64,000 nt of DNA from assembly GCF_900109925.1 (NCBI RefSeq), contig NZ_FOBW01000009.1:1-64000 (forward strand). Direction: 5' to 3'. Numbering within the stretch: position 1 is the first letter of the stretch; every line of letters starts with the position of its first letter. The DNA comes from Mesobacillus persicus. GTDB lineage: Bacteria > Bacillota > Bacilli > Bacillales > Cytobacillaceae. This document shows, piece by piece, positions 7,994 through 16,136 of this stretch. Under the pieces are notes generated by a model that was not told where the DNA came from, ran no database searches, and saw nothing but the letters and a program-made list of their open reading frames with translations. Made by a program: the position numbers and the translations under genes.

Positions 7994-8150
7994 CAGCTAA
8001 TGAAAATGGTTTCCCGCTGATTTCTTGCACGTTTTCATCTTCATCCAGTTGATGAAGATGGTTTCTTGCTGACCCCATGCTGGTTTCCAACTTCATCGAG
8101 TCGATGAAGTTGATTTCTCGTTTATTCGACGCTCGTTTTCATCTTCATCA
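7994..8150 (+). repeat. Tandem stem-loop array, GATGAAG type
   Basis: Three degenerate units start at 7999, 8051 and 8103 (pitch exactly 52 bp; cores TGAAAATGGTTTC, TGAAGATGGTTTC, TGAAGTTGATTTC). Palindromes bridge the units: CATCTTCATC/GATGAAGATG and AACTTCATCGA/TCGATGAAGTT. This fills the 303-bp spacer between queG and the amidase gene, apart from one terminator. Confidence 0.75.
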
Positions 8151-8159
8151 TCCAAACCC

Positions 8160-8187
8160 GACACAGTTATTACAACTGTGTTTTTTT
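8160..8187 (+). terminator. Terminator downstream of queG
   Basis: GACACAGTT/AACTGTGTT stem followed by seven T. Confidence 0.85.
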
Positions 8188-8264
8188 GTCTTAAAATTCC
8201 ATTGTTTACTATACCTACAAGCATCAATTTGTTCATACATATGTGAGGAGAGGAGTGGTGTCTT

Positions 8265-9167
8265 GTGAGAGAACAATTACAGAATTTATTGCAACAGCGT
8301 GTTCGACAATATGTTTCACAAACAAGAAGCGAGCTACATGATTGCCCATTAATCGAAAAAACAAAGGAAAGCTGTGCTCGTAGAGGGGCTGAAATTGTTC
8401 GAACGACGGCTGAAGGGAAAATTACTGGGGAAAAAGAAAATAATGAGGGAACTGAAGTATTTTATACTGTTCATTTTAAATATTTGATTAAACAAAAACA
8501 CGAATTTATCATCGAGGAGCGGGTCGAAGAAAGAAAAGCTGAGTTTTATAAAGGAGTACTCGTAGATGATGAAGAATTTGATATAGAAATTCTTAGAACT
8601 CCTGAAGCAGAATCTCTCGGCGAAAGAGTAACTGACATTTTTGAACGAACGGCAGATGAAAGTGAGCAACGAACTTCTTTCCAGTATGACCGCCTCAAGG
8701 CCGTTCAATATGCGGAACGATGGTGGAATGATTATAATCCAGCATACAAAAAATTTGAGGTGGACTGTACAAATTATATCTCCCAGTGCCTGCATGCAGG
8801 TGGAGCGCCAATGCAAGGCTATTCTGACCGGGCTAAAGGTTGGTGGATGAGAAATAACAACTGGAGTTACAGTTGGTCTGTTGCCAATTCAATGCGTTGG
8901 TATTTGCCGGGTTCTAATGTAGGTTTGAAAGCAAAAGAAGTTAGCAATCCAAGTCAGCTTTCACCGGGCGATGTCATTTGTTATGACTTTCAGGGAGACG
9001 GGAGATTTGATCATACGACAATTGTAACAGCAAAAGATGCAGATGGGATGCCACTTGTTAATGCGCATACGACAAACAGTAGAAAGCGTTACTGGGCTTA
9101 TGAAGATTCAACGGCTTATACTCCTGATATTAAATATAAGTTCTTCACGGTTGTTGATGATCAATAA
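8265..9167 (+). CDS. Amidase domain-containing protein (putative cell-wall hydrolase)
   Basis: 300 residues. The C-terminal half (about 145-300) matches the putative amidase domain of Firmicutes (Amidase_6): WWNDYNPAY, the Cys motif DCTNYISQCLHAGG, SPGDVICYD and the His motif FDHTTIVTA, consistent with a Cys-His peptidase-like site. The N-terminal 140 residues are charged and probably form a separate domain. There is no signal peptide, so secretion is uncertain. GTG start preceded by GAGGAGAGGAG. Substrate unknown. Confidence 0.8.
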   Translation: MREQLQNLLQQRVRQYVSQTRSELHDCPLIEKTKESCARRGAEIVRTTAEGKITGEKENNEGTEVFYTVHFKYLIKQKHEFIIEERVEERKAEFYKGVLVDDEEFDIEILRTPEAESLGERVTDIFERTADESEQRTSFQYDRLKAVQYAERWWNDYNPAYKKFEVDCTNYISQCLHAGGAPMQGYSDRAKGWWMRNNNWSYSWSVANSMRWYLPGSNVGLKAKEVSNPSQLSPGDVICYDFQGDGRFDHTTIVTAKDADGMPLVNAHTTNSRKRYWAYEDSTAYTPDIKYKFFTVVDDQ

Positions 9168-9228
9168 GCAGGCTTGAAAGGAGGGTTAGTGGTATAATAA
9201 CAACTAGATTAATGTTGAGGTGAAATAT

Positions 9229-9702
9229 GTGGCATTACATGTTGTATTATACCAACCAGAACTACCTGCTAATACAGGAAACATTGCGAGAACTTGTGCA
9301 GCGACGGGGACCGTTCTCCACTTAATTCGCCCTTTAGGATTCTCAACAGATGATAAGATGTTAAGAAGAGCAGGATTAGATTATTGGGAGTTTGTAAAAA
9401 TGGTTTATCATGATTCTTTGGATGACTTCTTTGCTAGCAACAAAGATGGGGAATATTATTATTTAACAAAACATGGTACTAAGCCCCATTCTACAGTTGA
9501 TTATAGCCAGAAAGATAAAGACTACTATTTTATCTTTGGCAAAGAAACAACAGGGCTACCATCAGAATTACTTAATAAAAATAAGGACCGCTGCCTAAGA
9601 ATACCGATGAACGATAATGTTCAATCGTTAAATTTATCAAATAGTGCTGCAGTCCTCATATATGAGGGGCTTCGTCAACGGAATTTTCCGAACTTATTCT
9701 AG
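9229..9702 (+). CDS. trmL: tRNA (cytidine(34)-2'-O)-methyltransferase TrmL
   Basis: 157 residues of the SPOUT methyltransferase family that 2'-O-methylates the wobble base of tRNA-Leu isoacceptors using S-adenosylmethionine. Diagnostic motifs: QPELPANTGNIARTCAATG at the N terminus, FIFGKETTGLP (motif 2) and the knot segment RIPMNDNVQSLNLSNSAAV. GTG at 9229 is taken as the start: GAGG lies 8 nt upstream and the product then begins like other TrmL proteins (xALHVVLYQP); an in-frame GTG at 9220 overlaps that ribosome site. A MITE-like repeat begins at its stop codon. Confidence 0.93.
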   Translation: MALHVVLYQPELPANTGNIARTCAATGTVLHLIRPLGFSTDDKMLRRAGLDYWEFVKMVYHDSLDDFFASNKDGEYYYLTKHGTKPHSTVDYSQKDKDYYFIFGKETTGLPSELLNKNKDRCLRIPMNDNVQSLNLSNSAAVLIYEGLRQRNFPNLF

Positions 9703-9890
9703 AAGGCTGTTTTCGTAGGGTGTTGTTAAAAGCTTAAAGCCGATTTGTCACGCGGGATAAGCTACTTTGTACGTTAATAGTATGTTTGCAAGCCCTTTTC
9801 TCATATTTATAGAGCTGTTTTTTATGTAACGAAGCTCAATCGATTCTTTTTTTATCCAAAAGCATTAAGGTTTGAGACAAGAGCCTTCTA
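9700..9890. mobile_element. MITE-like repeat, copy A (about 190 bp)
   Basis: Ends in a perfect 9-bp inverted repeat, TAGAAGGCT (9700-9708) and AGCCTTCTA (9882-9890). It aligns along its right half with 13100-13199 and shares its left end AAGGCTGTTTTCG. No open reading frame. It starts inside the trmL stop codon without changing it. Confidence 0.7.
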
Positions 9891-9895
9891 AAATG

Positions 9896-9927
9896 AAGAG
9901 GACCTATAGGTATTGGTCCTCTTTCAA
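9896..9927 (+). terminator. Terminator after copy A repeat
   Basis: AAGAGGACC/GGTCCTCTT stem followed by TCAATATTT. Confidence 0.6.
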
Positions 9928-9972
9928 TATTTAATACATAGAAAACTTTTTGATGAAGGGAAGGATAATAAT

Positions 9973-10722
9973 ATGAATAAAACAATTGAGACTATTTTGG
10001 ATCACCGATCTATAAGAAGTTTTCAGGACAAGCCTTTAACTAGAGAGCAGATTGAAACCATTATAACGACTGCCCAGGCAGCTTCAACATCAAGTTTCAT
10101 CCAAGCATATTCGATTATCGGGGTGTCTGATCAGAACAAGAAGGATCAACTCGCTGAGGTCGTTGGAAATCAACCTTATGTAGCAAAAAATGGACATTTC
10201 TTAGTATTTTGCGCAGACCTCAACCGTCATGCACAGATCGCTGAGATGGAGAACATAGATGTTATACCATCAATTGAAAGTACAGAGAAATTTATGGTTA
10301 GCGTAATCGACGCTGCGCTTGCAGCACAGAACGCTGCAATTGCTGCTGAATCAATGGGTTTGGGTATCTGCTATATAGGCGGAATTCGAAACAATCTTGA
10401 AGCGGTCCAAAGTTTACTTAAAACGCCTGATTACGTGGTACCTTTATTTGGTATGGCGATTGGTTATCCTGCAAAGGTAAATGACAAAAAGCCACGCCTT
10501 CCACTTGAACATGTATATATGGAAAATGAGTATCAGCAGGATACAGCTACCTTTATTAAGCAATTAGAAGACTATAATCAAGTCATTTCCGCCTATTACA
10601 GAGAAAGAACGGATGGGAAACGCGAAGATACTTGGACCGAACAAATAGGACAAATGCTTGAAAAAAAATCACGAATGTATATGAAGGATTTTGTTCAAAA
10701 TCGGAAAATGGATTTACGATAA
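9973..10722 (+). CDS. nfrA: NADPH-dependent nitro/flavin reductase, NfrA family
   Basis: 249 residues of the FMN-dependent nitroreductase family, the usual NfrA length. Motifs: HRSIRSF near the N terminus (FMN phosphate contact), AASTSSF, and the GLGICYIGGIRNN loop around residues 135-147. Such enzymes reduce quinones, nitro compounds and flavins with NADPH, and B. subtilis NfrA1 is a stress-induced homologue. The ATG at 9973 follows GAAGGGAAGGA; the longer upstream extension lacks a ribosome site. Monocistronic with a strong terminator. Confidence 0.87.
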   Translation: MNKTIETILDHRSIRSFQDKPLTREQIETIITTAQAASTSSFIQAYSIIGVSDQNKKDQLAEVVGNQPYVAKNGHFLVFCADLNRHAQIAEMENIDVIPSIESTEKFMVSVIDAALAAQNAAIAAESMGLGICYIGGIRNNLEAVQSLLKTPDYVVPLFGMAIGYPAKVNDKKPRLPLEHVYMENEYQQDTATFIKQLEDYNQVISAYYRERTDGKREDTWTEQIGQMLEKKSRMYMKDFVQNRKMDLR

Positions 10723-10725
10723 GAA

Positions 10726-10757
10726 AAAAGGCTGCCAATTATTGGCAGCCTTTTCGT
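10726..10757 (+). terminator. Terminator of nfrA, shared with the convergent small gene
   Basis: GGCTGCCAA/TTGGCAGCC with A- and T-rich flanks on both sides, so it can act in both directions. Confidence 0.9.
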
Positions 10758-10772
10758 TTAGATGTTGCTAAT

Positions 10773-10868
10773 TTATTTCTTGCTTACTCCTGGCTTATCT
10801 TCATAGCCAGATGTGAAAATGGCCGCAAGGAATACGACTGAAACCCCAATAATCAACAATAGATTCAT
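10773..10868 (-). CDS. Small membrane protein, 31 residues
   Basis: ATG at 10868 preceded by AAAGGGGGC at good spacing. The peptide has one hydrophobic span (LLLIIGVSVVFLAAIF) and a polar tail ending in VSKK, and the gene stops just before a bidirectional terminator. It belongs to no family I can name. The start context, terminator and single-span composition support a real gene. Confidence 0.6.
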   Translation of the reverse strand: MNLLLIIGVSVVFLAAIFTSGYEDKPGVSKK

Positions 10869-10991
10869 TTATGTAAGCCCCCTTTGTCCGTTTTTCCGAT
10901 ATCTGTTTTTATTATAGCCTAAAGGGACCGAACTGTGAAGAATGGGCGATAATTTTTAGACTTTTCTTTAGGGAGAGTTTGTAGGATGTTG

Positions 10992-11020
10992 GCATGTTCA
11001 ATTTCATCCGTGCATAAAGT
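10992..11020 (+). promoter_or_regulatory. Sigma-E-like promoter of prkA
   Basis: GCATGTT, 14 bp, CATAAAGT: one mismatch from the sigma-E -35 (KMATATT) and two from the -10 (CATACAnT), at the canonical spacing. Mother-cell sigma-E control would fit a sporulation kinase. Confidence 0.5.
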
Positions 11021-11062
11021 ATATTAATCGTCTCTCGATAATCGCTAGACAGGGAGGTCCTT

Positions 11063-12958
11063 ATGGAGATATTAAGAAAAATTGAGAAGTATCGTGAGGA
11101 AGAAGAGAACCTTAGATGGGAAGGGACGTTCGGGGAGTATCTGGAGATTGTGAAGGAACAGCCATGGGTAGCTCAATCGGCACATTCACGGGTTTATAAT
11201 ATGATTAAGGACGCGGGGATTGAAGAAGAAAAGGGGAAGAAGAAGTATTCCTTTTTCGGCAGCCAGTTATTTGGACTTGAAGAACCCCTTGAGCGCCTAG
11301 TAGAAGAATATTTTCACCCTGCAGCAAAACGCTTAGATGTCCGTAAACGGATATTGCTGTTAATGGGGCCTGTCAGTGGCGGGAAGTCAACACTTGTCAC
11401 AATTCTTAAAAGAGGGCTCGAAGCATACTCGCTTACAGACAGAGGTGCCATTTATGCGATTAAGGGCTGCCCAATGCATGAGGATCCGCTGCATTTGATT
11501 CCTCATCATTTACGGAAAGACTTTTATGATGAATATGGAATTCGAATTGAAGGGAACCTTTCCCCGCTCAACATGATGAGACTTGAAAAAGAGTATGGTG
11601 GTCGAATTGAAGATGTGAGGATTGAAAGAATTTTCTTCTCTGAGGACAAACGGACGGGGATTGGGACATTTAGTCCATCTGACCCTAAGTCTCAGGATAT
11701 TGCAGATTTGACTGGAAGCATTGATTTTTCAACGATTGCTGAATATGGATCAGAGTCAGACCCAAGAGCCTATCGTTTTGACGGTGAATTAAACAAGGCA
11801 AACCGTGGGATGATGGAATTCCAGGAAATGTTAAAATGTGATGAGAAGTTTCTCTGGCATCTATTGTCATTAACACAGGAAGGGAACTTCAAAGCTGGTC
11901 GATTTGCATTAATCTCAGCTGATGAACTCATCGTTGCCCATACCAATGAAACCGAGTACCGGTCATTTATTTCGAATAAAAAGAATGAAGCTCTTCATTC
12001 AAGGATTATCGTCATGCCGATTCCATATAATCTCAAGGTTTCGGATGAGGAAAAAATTTATGATAAAATGATTCGAGAAAGTGATGTTGGCGATGTGCAT
12101 ATTGCTCCACACACCTTAAAGGTTGCCTCTATGTTCACCATTCTTACCCGCTTAAAAGAGCCGAAAAAAGGGGATATCGACCTTGTAAAGAAAATGCGTC
12201 TTTACGACGGTGAAAGTGTCGAAGGTTATAACTCTGCTGATGTGGCTGAACTAAAAAAGGAATATCAGGATGAGGGTATGAGTGGGATTGATCCACGGTA
12301 CGTAATAAATAGGATTTCTTCTACAATTATAAGAAAGAATATTCAAACAATTAATGCACTTGATGTTCTGCGCTCTTTGAAAGAGGGACTTGATCAACAT
12401 CCTTCTATCACACAAGAACAGAGAGAAAGGTATTTGAACTTTATTTCTGTAGCCAGAAAAGAGTATGATGATATTGCTAAAAAGGAAGTTCAAAAGGCAT
12501 TTGTATATTCCTATGAGGAGTCTGCCAAGACACTCATGGAAAACTACTTGGATAACGTCGAAGCTTACTGTAATAAGGCGAAGCTTCGTGATCCATTGAC
12601 AGGAGAAGAAATTAATCCGGATGAAAAACTGATGCGCTCTATTGAAGAGCAAATTGGAATTTCAGAGAATGCAAAGAAAGCATTCCGAGAAGAAATTCTT
12701 ATTCGAATCTCTGCCTATGCACGAAAAGGAAAGAGATTTGATTATAACTCGCATGACAGATTAAGAGAAGCTATTCAAAAGAAATTATTTGCCGATTTAA
12801 AAGATGTTGTTAAAATTACTACCTCAACGAAAACGCCAGATGAAACTCAGCTTAAAAAGGTAAATGAGGTAGTTGCTAGACTTATTGACGAGCATGGCTA
12901 TAACTCAACGTCAGCAAATGAATTGCTTCGGTATGTAGGCAGCTTACTGAATCGATAA
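11063..12958 (+). CDS. prkA: PrkA AAA+ serine protein kinase/protease
   Basis: 631 residues, full length for PrkA. The N-terminal AAA+ domain has Walker A GPVSGGKST at residues 102-110; the C-terminal part corresponds to the region originally likened to cAMP-dependent kinases. In B. subtilis PrkA influences sporulation, and AAA+/Lon-like activity has been reported. It is followed 420 bp downstream by yhbH. In enterobacteria the orthologues yeaG-yeaH and ycgB form one functional set; here the third member (spoVR) is at 33.8 kb. ATG after AGGGAGG. Confidence 0.95.
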   Translation: MEILRKIEKYREEEENLRWEGTFGEYLEIVKEQPWVAQSAHSRVYNMIKDAGIEEEKGKKKYSFFGSQLFGLEEPLERLVEEYFHPAAKRLDVRKRILLLMGPVSGGKSTLVTILKRGLEAYSLTDRGAIYAIKGCPMHEDPLHLIPHHLRKDFYDEYGIRIEGNLSPLNMMRLEKEYGGRIEDVRIERIFFSEDKRTGIGTFSPSDPKSQDIADLTGSIDFSTIAEYGSESDPRAYRFDGELNKANRGMMEFQEMLKCDEKFLWHLLSLTQEGNFKAGRFALISADELIVAHTNETEYRSFISNKKNEALHSRIIVMPIPYNLKVSDEEKIYDKMIRESDVGDVHIAPHTLKVASMFTILTRLKEPKKGDIDLVKKMRLYDGESVEGYNSADVAELKKEYQDEGMSGIDPRYVINRISSTIIRKNIQTINALDVLRSLKEGLDQHPSITQEQRERYLNFISVARKEYDDIAKKEVQKAFVYSYEESAKTLMENYLDNVEAYCNKAKLRDPLTGEEINPDEKLMRSIEEQIGISENAKKAFREEILIRISAYARKGKRFDYNSHDRLREAIQKKLFADLKDVVKITTSTKTPDETQLKKVNEVVARLIDEHGYNSTSANELLRYVGSLLNR

Positions 12959-13006
12959 ATGATTTCGTTGGAATCTGCATTTCCTTTGCAGGTTCCTTTT
13001 ATTTTT

Positions 13007-13199
13007 ACGAAGGCTGTTTTCGGAAAAATGAATGTTAAGATCCTATATTCGATTTTAACGCAAGGTAAGTTAATTGGTGCATTGAACATTAGGGTTGTAA
13101 GCTCTTTTCTTGTGAATAAAGTCTATTTTACAGTGGACATAACGTAATCCATCAGATTTTAAATAAAAAGCAATAAAGTTTGATAAAAGAGCTTTACGA
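13007..13199. mobile_element. MITE-like repeat, copy B (about 193 bp)
   Basis: Left end CGAAGGCTGTTTTCGG and right end AAAAGAGCTTTACG are an imperfect inverted pair. The right half aligns with copy A (AAGCTCTTTTCTTG, AAAGCAATAAAGTTTGA). It lies in the prkA-yhbH spacer, upstream of the putative yhbH promoter. Confidence 0.65.
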
Positions 13200-13251
13200 A
13201 AAACGGGCCTGTCCATTCCTATAGTCAGAAGGTAAATTGTCTAAATTATTT

Positions 13252-13280
13252 GTAAATTATTTTTGTCCTCTGCATATGAT
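13252..13280 (+). promoter_or_regulatory. Possible sigma-E promoter of yhbH
   Basis: GTAAATT, 14 bp, CATATGAT. Two mismatches in each element at the right spacing, 100 bp before yhbH, so weaker than those of prkA and spoVR. Confidence 0.3.
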
Positions 13281-13379
13281 AGAGTAATCACCATTCTCAG
13301 AAATGGTTTTTGCATCCGAATTATTGTATGACAGTTTAGGAAAATGTGTGATTAAAAAATGAACAGGAGGGGTTCGAAA

Positions 13380-14549
13380 ATGACCGAAGAAAACAACGGC
13401 CAGTTTGTAATTTCCCAGGAAGATTGGTCCCTCCACCGCAAAGGCTATGACGACCAGCAGCGTCATCAGGATAAGGTTCAGGATGCTATTAAGAATAATC
13501 TACCTGATCTTATTACTGAAGAGAGCATCGTGATGTCAAACGGCAGGGAGGTAGTCAAGATTCCTATCCGTTCTCTGGATGAATATAAGATTCGCTATAA
13601 TTATGATAAAAATAAACATGTTGGCCAGGGAACTGGAGACAGCCAGGTAGGAGATGTCGTAGCGCGTGATGGATCAGGGAAGCCAGCACCAGGCAAGGGT
13701 CAAGGAGCAGGCGATCAGGCTGGAGAAGACTACTATGAAGCAGAAGTATCCATTATGGAGTTGGAAGCAGCGTTATTTAAGCAGTTGGAGCTCCCTAATT
13801 TACAGCGGAAACAAAATCAAGAGGATACGATTGAAGACATTGAATTTAATGATATTCGTAAGACTGGTTTAATGGGCAATATTGATAAAAAACGAACGAT
13901 GATGACGGCGTATAAGCGCAATGCGATGCAAGGAAAACCATCCTTCCATCCAATTTATCAGGAAGACCTGAAATTTAAAACGTGGAATGAGGTTATAAAA
14001 CCTGATTCTAAAGCGGTTGTTCTTGCGATGATGGACACTAGTGGATCGATGGGTCTATGGGAAAAGTATATGGCCAGAAGTTTTTTCTTCTGGATGACAA
14101 GGTTTTTACGTTCAAAGTACGAGACCGTTGAAATTGAGTTTATCGCCCATCATACAGAAGCGAAAGTGGTAACAGAAGAAGACTTTTTCTCCAAAGGGGA
14201 GAGCGGTGGAACGATTTGTTCTTCTGCCTACCGAAAATCACTGGAGCTAATTGACACAAAATATGATCCTCAAAAATTCAATATCTATCCGTTCCATTTT
14301 TCTGATGGTGATAATTTAACTTCCGACAACGCCCGTTGTGTTAAGTTGGTTGAAGAATTAATGAAGGTCTCTAATATGTTTGGATATGGAGAAGTCAATC
14401 AGTATAACCGCCACTCAACGTTAATGTCCGCCTATAAAAACATGAAGGATGAAAAATTCCGTCACTTTATCCTCAAGCAAAAAGCAGACGTATTCCATGC
14501 GATGAAGAGCTTCTTTAGGAAAGAAGAAGAAGGAAAAATATATGCTTAA
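13380..14549 (+). CDS. yhbH: Sporulation protein YhbH (UPF0229, von Willebrand A domain)
   Basis: 389 residues, matching the family's usual length. A charged N-terminal half with a [11 protein letters not shown]-type low-complexity stretch is followed by a vWA-like domain with MIDAS motif DTSGS at about residues 219-223. B. subtilis yhbH is a sporulation gene and E. coli YeaH is its orthologue, partner of the PrkA-like YeaG. The ATG at 13380 follows GGAGGGG. It ends at a strong bidirectional terminator. Confidence 0.93.
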   Translation: MTEENNGQFVISQEDWSLHRKGYDDQQRHQDKVQDAIKNNLPDLITEESIVMSNGREVVKIPIRSLDEYKIRYNYDKNKHVGQGTGDSQVGDVVARDGSGKPAPGKGQGAGDQAGEDYYEAEVSIMELEAALFKQLELPNLQRKQNQEDTIEDIEFNDIRKTGLMGNIDKKRTMMTAYKRNAMQGKPSFHPIYQEDLKFKTWNEVIKPDSKAVVLAMMDTSGSMGLWEKYMARSFFFWMTRFLRSKYETVEIEFIAHHTEAKVVTEEDFFSKGESGGTICSSAYRKSLELIDTKYDPQKFNIYPFHFSDGDNLTSDNARCVKLVEELMKVSNMFGYGEVNQYNRHSTLMSAYKNMKDEKFRHFILKQKADVFHAMKSFFRKEEEGKIYA

Positions 14550-14551
14550 AC

Positions 14552-14588
14552 AAAAATTGACAGGCCGAGGAGCCTGTCAATTTTTATT
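14552..14588. terminator. Bidirectional terminator between yhbH and the DinB-like gene
   Basis: AAAATTGACAGGC/GCCTGTCAATTTT, T-rich on both strands. Confidence 0.9.
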
Positions 14589-14615
14589 TCAAGCAAGGTA
14601 GAAAATTTCAGATTT

Positions 14616-15071
14616 TTAACGACTAATGAAAAATGGAAGATTTTCAATCCCAATTAACCGAGCGTAAGTAAAAACTTGGCCTTTATGGTGGATTTCATGG
14701 TCCTTGGCGCTTTCTAAGAGGGCCATTCCCGGCATTTTCATTCCACTAAACTCGACAATTTGGTTCAACTGACTTTCGGTGAGTTCTTCAAGATTCCTCT
14801 TTGTCTGTTGAGTTTCCTTTTCCACAAGTTGCTTCAGTTCTTCGGTCGTTTCAGGCATCTTTGGTGTTGAAGGTGGGGCGAATACCCCATTTTTAACCGA
14901 TTCTACAAACATCCCTGTTGAAGAGGAGATATGAAGAACTAGTTCTGAAAGCGTCATTGCCTTATCCCAAGGCCTATAGTTGAGATGCTCGTTTTCAAAT
15001 GTATCGATTAATTCTAGTAGTGCTTTGCGATGACTCATCCAGCTATCCATAAAATGATTGATTTTCACCAA
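14616..15071 (-). CDS. DinB family protein
   Basis: About 151 residues with the four-helix DinB fold signature: LSELVLHISSS (first metal His near residue 47) and AKDHEIHHKGQVFTYARLIG (second and third His). The family includes thiol-dependent metalloenzymes such as bacillithiol transferases. Start is TTG at 15071 or GTG at 15068, both served by GGGAG. Follows the RpiR gene on the same strand after 75 bp. Substrate unknown. Confidence 0.85.
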   Translation of the reverse strand: MVKINHFMDSWMSHRKALLELIDTFENEHLNYRPWDKAMTLSELVLHISSSTGMFVESVKNGVFAPPSTPKMPETTEELKQLVEKETQQTKRNLEELTESQLNQIVEFSGMKMPGMALLESAKDHEIHHKGQVFTYARLIGIENLPFFISR

Positions 15072-15146
15072 TTATACCACTCCCTTTGAATTGTTTGGAG
15101 CAATTATATCCTAGCAACCAAACTATTCCAACTAAATGACCTCATA

Positions 15147-16001
15147 TTAGATTCTCTTGATTGAAATGGCGTTTCGCATCTTTTTCAAACTTTCTTGGCC
15201 GTCCTCATCCCTAGCAATCATTACATTTATATATAGGGAATCGAGGATGCTAAGTTGAGCAATCCTAGAAGAGAGGGCTTCTGATCGGTAATCAGTTTCC
15301 TCAGCAACAGTGTATAGAGCAATATCTACCTTCTCACTTAAAGGGGATTTGGCAAAGTTAGAAATCCCAATCGTTTTAACACGATTTTGCTTTAATACAT
15401 GGAGTACTTGAATAATGTCCTTAGTCGTTCCTGTATGTGAAATAAGGACAGCAACATCGTTTTCCGTAAGTTGGGATGCAGACATGAGCTGTATGTGGGA
15501 ATCACTATTTGCATGGACGGGAATTCCGCTACGGATAAACTTGTGATACGCATCCATAGCAATGACACTTGAACCACCGCTGCCGAAAAATTCAACCCTG
15601 TTGGCATTTACGAGTGCATCGACCGCGAGCTCAAAACCACCGCCTCCTAAAAGCTGTAAGGTATCTTCTAGAGTTTTAATATTGGAGCGAAATACCTTCT
15701 CAGAAACGGTTCGAATGTCATCTCCTTCGTTAATGGTCTCATGAAGGTCTTTTATCGGTGTAACAATTTCGGAAGCAAGAGCGATTTTCATTGCCTGGTA
15801 ACCTTTAAATCCAATTCTTTTGCAGAAGCGAAAAACGGTCGAATCGGCAATTCCTAGATCCTCTGCTAACTGATTAATAGAGGTGTGCACGATTTTTTTT
15901 GGATGCTTCAATATATAATCGGCAATCATTTTTTCTTTATCACTAAATTTCGCATAATGGGTCTTGATACGTGCTAAACAATATTGGTTATCGTGATTCA
16001 T
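15147..16001 (-). CDS. MurR/RpiR family regulator of gluconate/pentose phosphate genes
   Basis: 284 residues with an N-terminal HTH_6 helix-turn-helix (about 1-75; INQLAEDLGIADSTVFRFCKRIGFKGYQ) and a C-terminal SIS sugar-phosphate binding domain (about 120-260; VEFFGSGGSS, VAVLISHTGTTKDI). It is divergent from gndA, with three A/T palindromic sites in the intergenic region, so a role as the 6-phosphogluconate- or gluconate-responsive regulator of gndA-gntK and of itself is inferred. ATG after AAGGAG. Confidence 0.9.
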   Translation of the reverse strand: MNHDNQYCLARIKTHYAKFSDKEKMIADYILKHPKKIVHTSINQLAEDLGIADSTVFRFCKRIGFKGYQAMKIALASEIVTPIKDLHETINEGDDIRTVSEKVFRSNIKTLEDTLQLLGGGGFELAVDALVNANRVEFFGSGGSSVIAMDAYHKFIRSGIPVHANSDSHIQLMSASQLTENDVAVLISHTGTTKDIIQVLHVLKQNRVKTIGISNFAKSPLSEKVDIALYTVAEETDYRSEALSSRIAQLSILDSLYINVMIARDEDGQESLKKMRNAISIKRI

Positions 16002-16043
16002 GTTGAATCTCCTTATAATTAATCATTTGATAAGACATATTAT

Positions 16044-16064
16044 AAATGAAATTTTTTTTCATTT
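16044..16064 (+). promoter_or_regulatory. Likely RpiR operator 1
   Basis: A perfect A/T palindrome of 21 bp with arms AAATGAAA/TTTCATTT. Related half-palindromes ATGAAAATTTTTTTTG (16076-16091) and GGAAAATTTTTTTC (16108-16121) flank and overlap the gndA promoter. Confidence 0.6.
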
Positions 16065-16069
16065 AAACA

Positions 16070-16097
16070 TTGCACATGAAAATTTTTTTTGTATAAT
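16070..16097 (+). promoter_or_regulatory. Promoter of gndA-gntK
   Basis: TTGCAC, 16 bp, TATAAT. The spacer contains the second RpiR-like site. Confidence 0.65.
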
Positions 16098-16136
16098 TAG
16101 TCATATCGGAAAATTTTTTTCTTCAAGGAGGAACTT

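Noticed and set aside
12959-13147. 62-codon frame after prkA
   Set aside because: It lies over the MITE-like copy B and starts directly at the prkA stop without a ribosome site.
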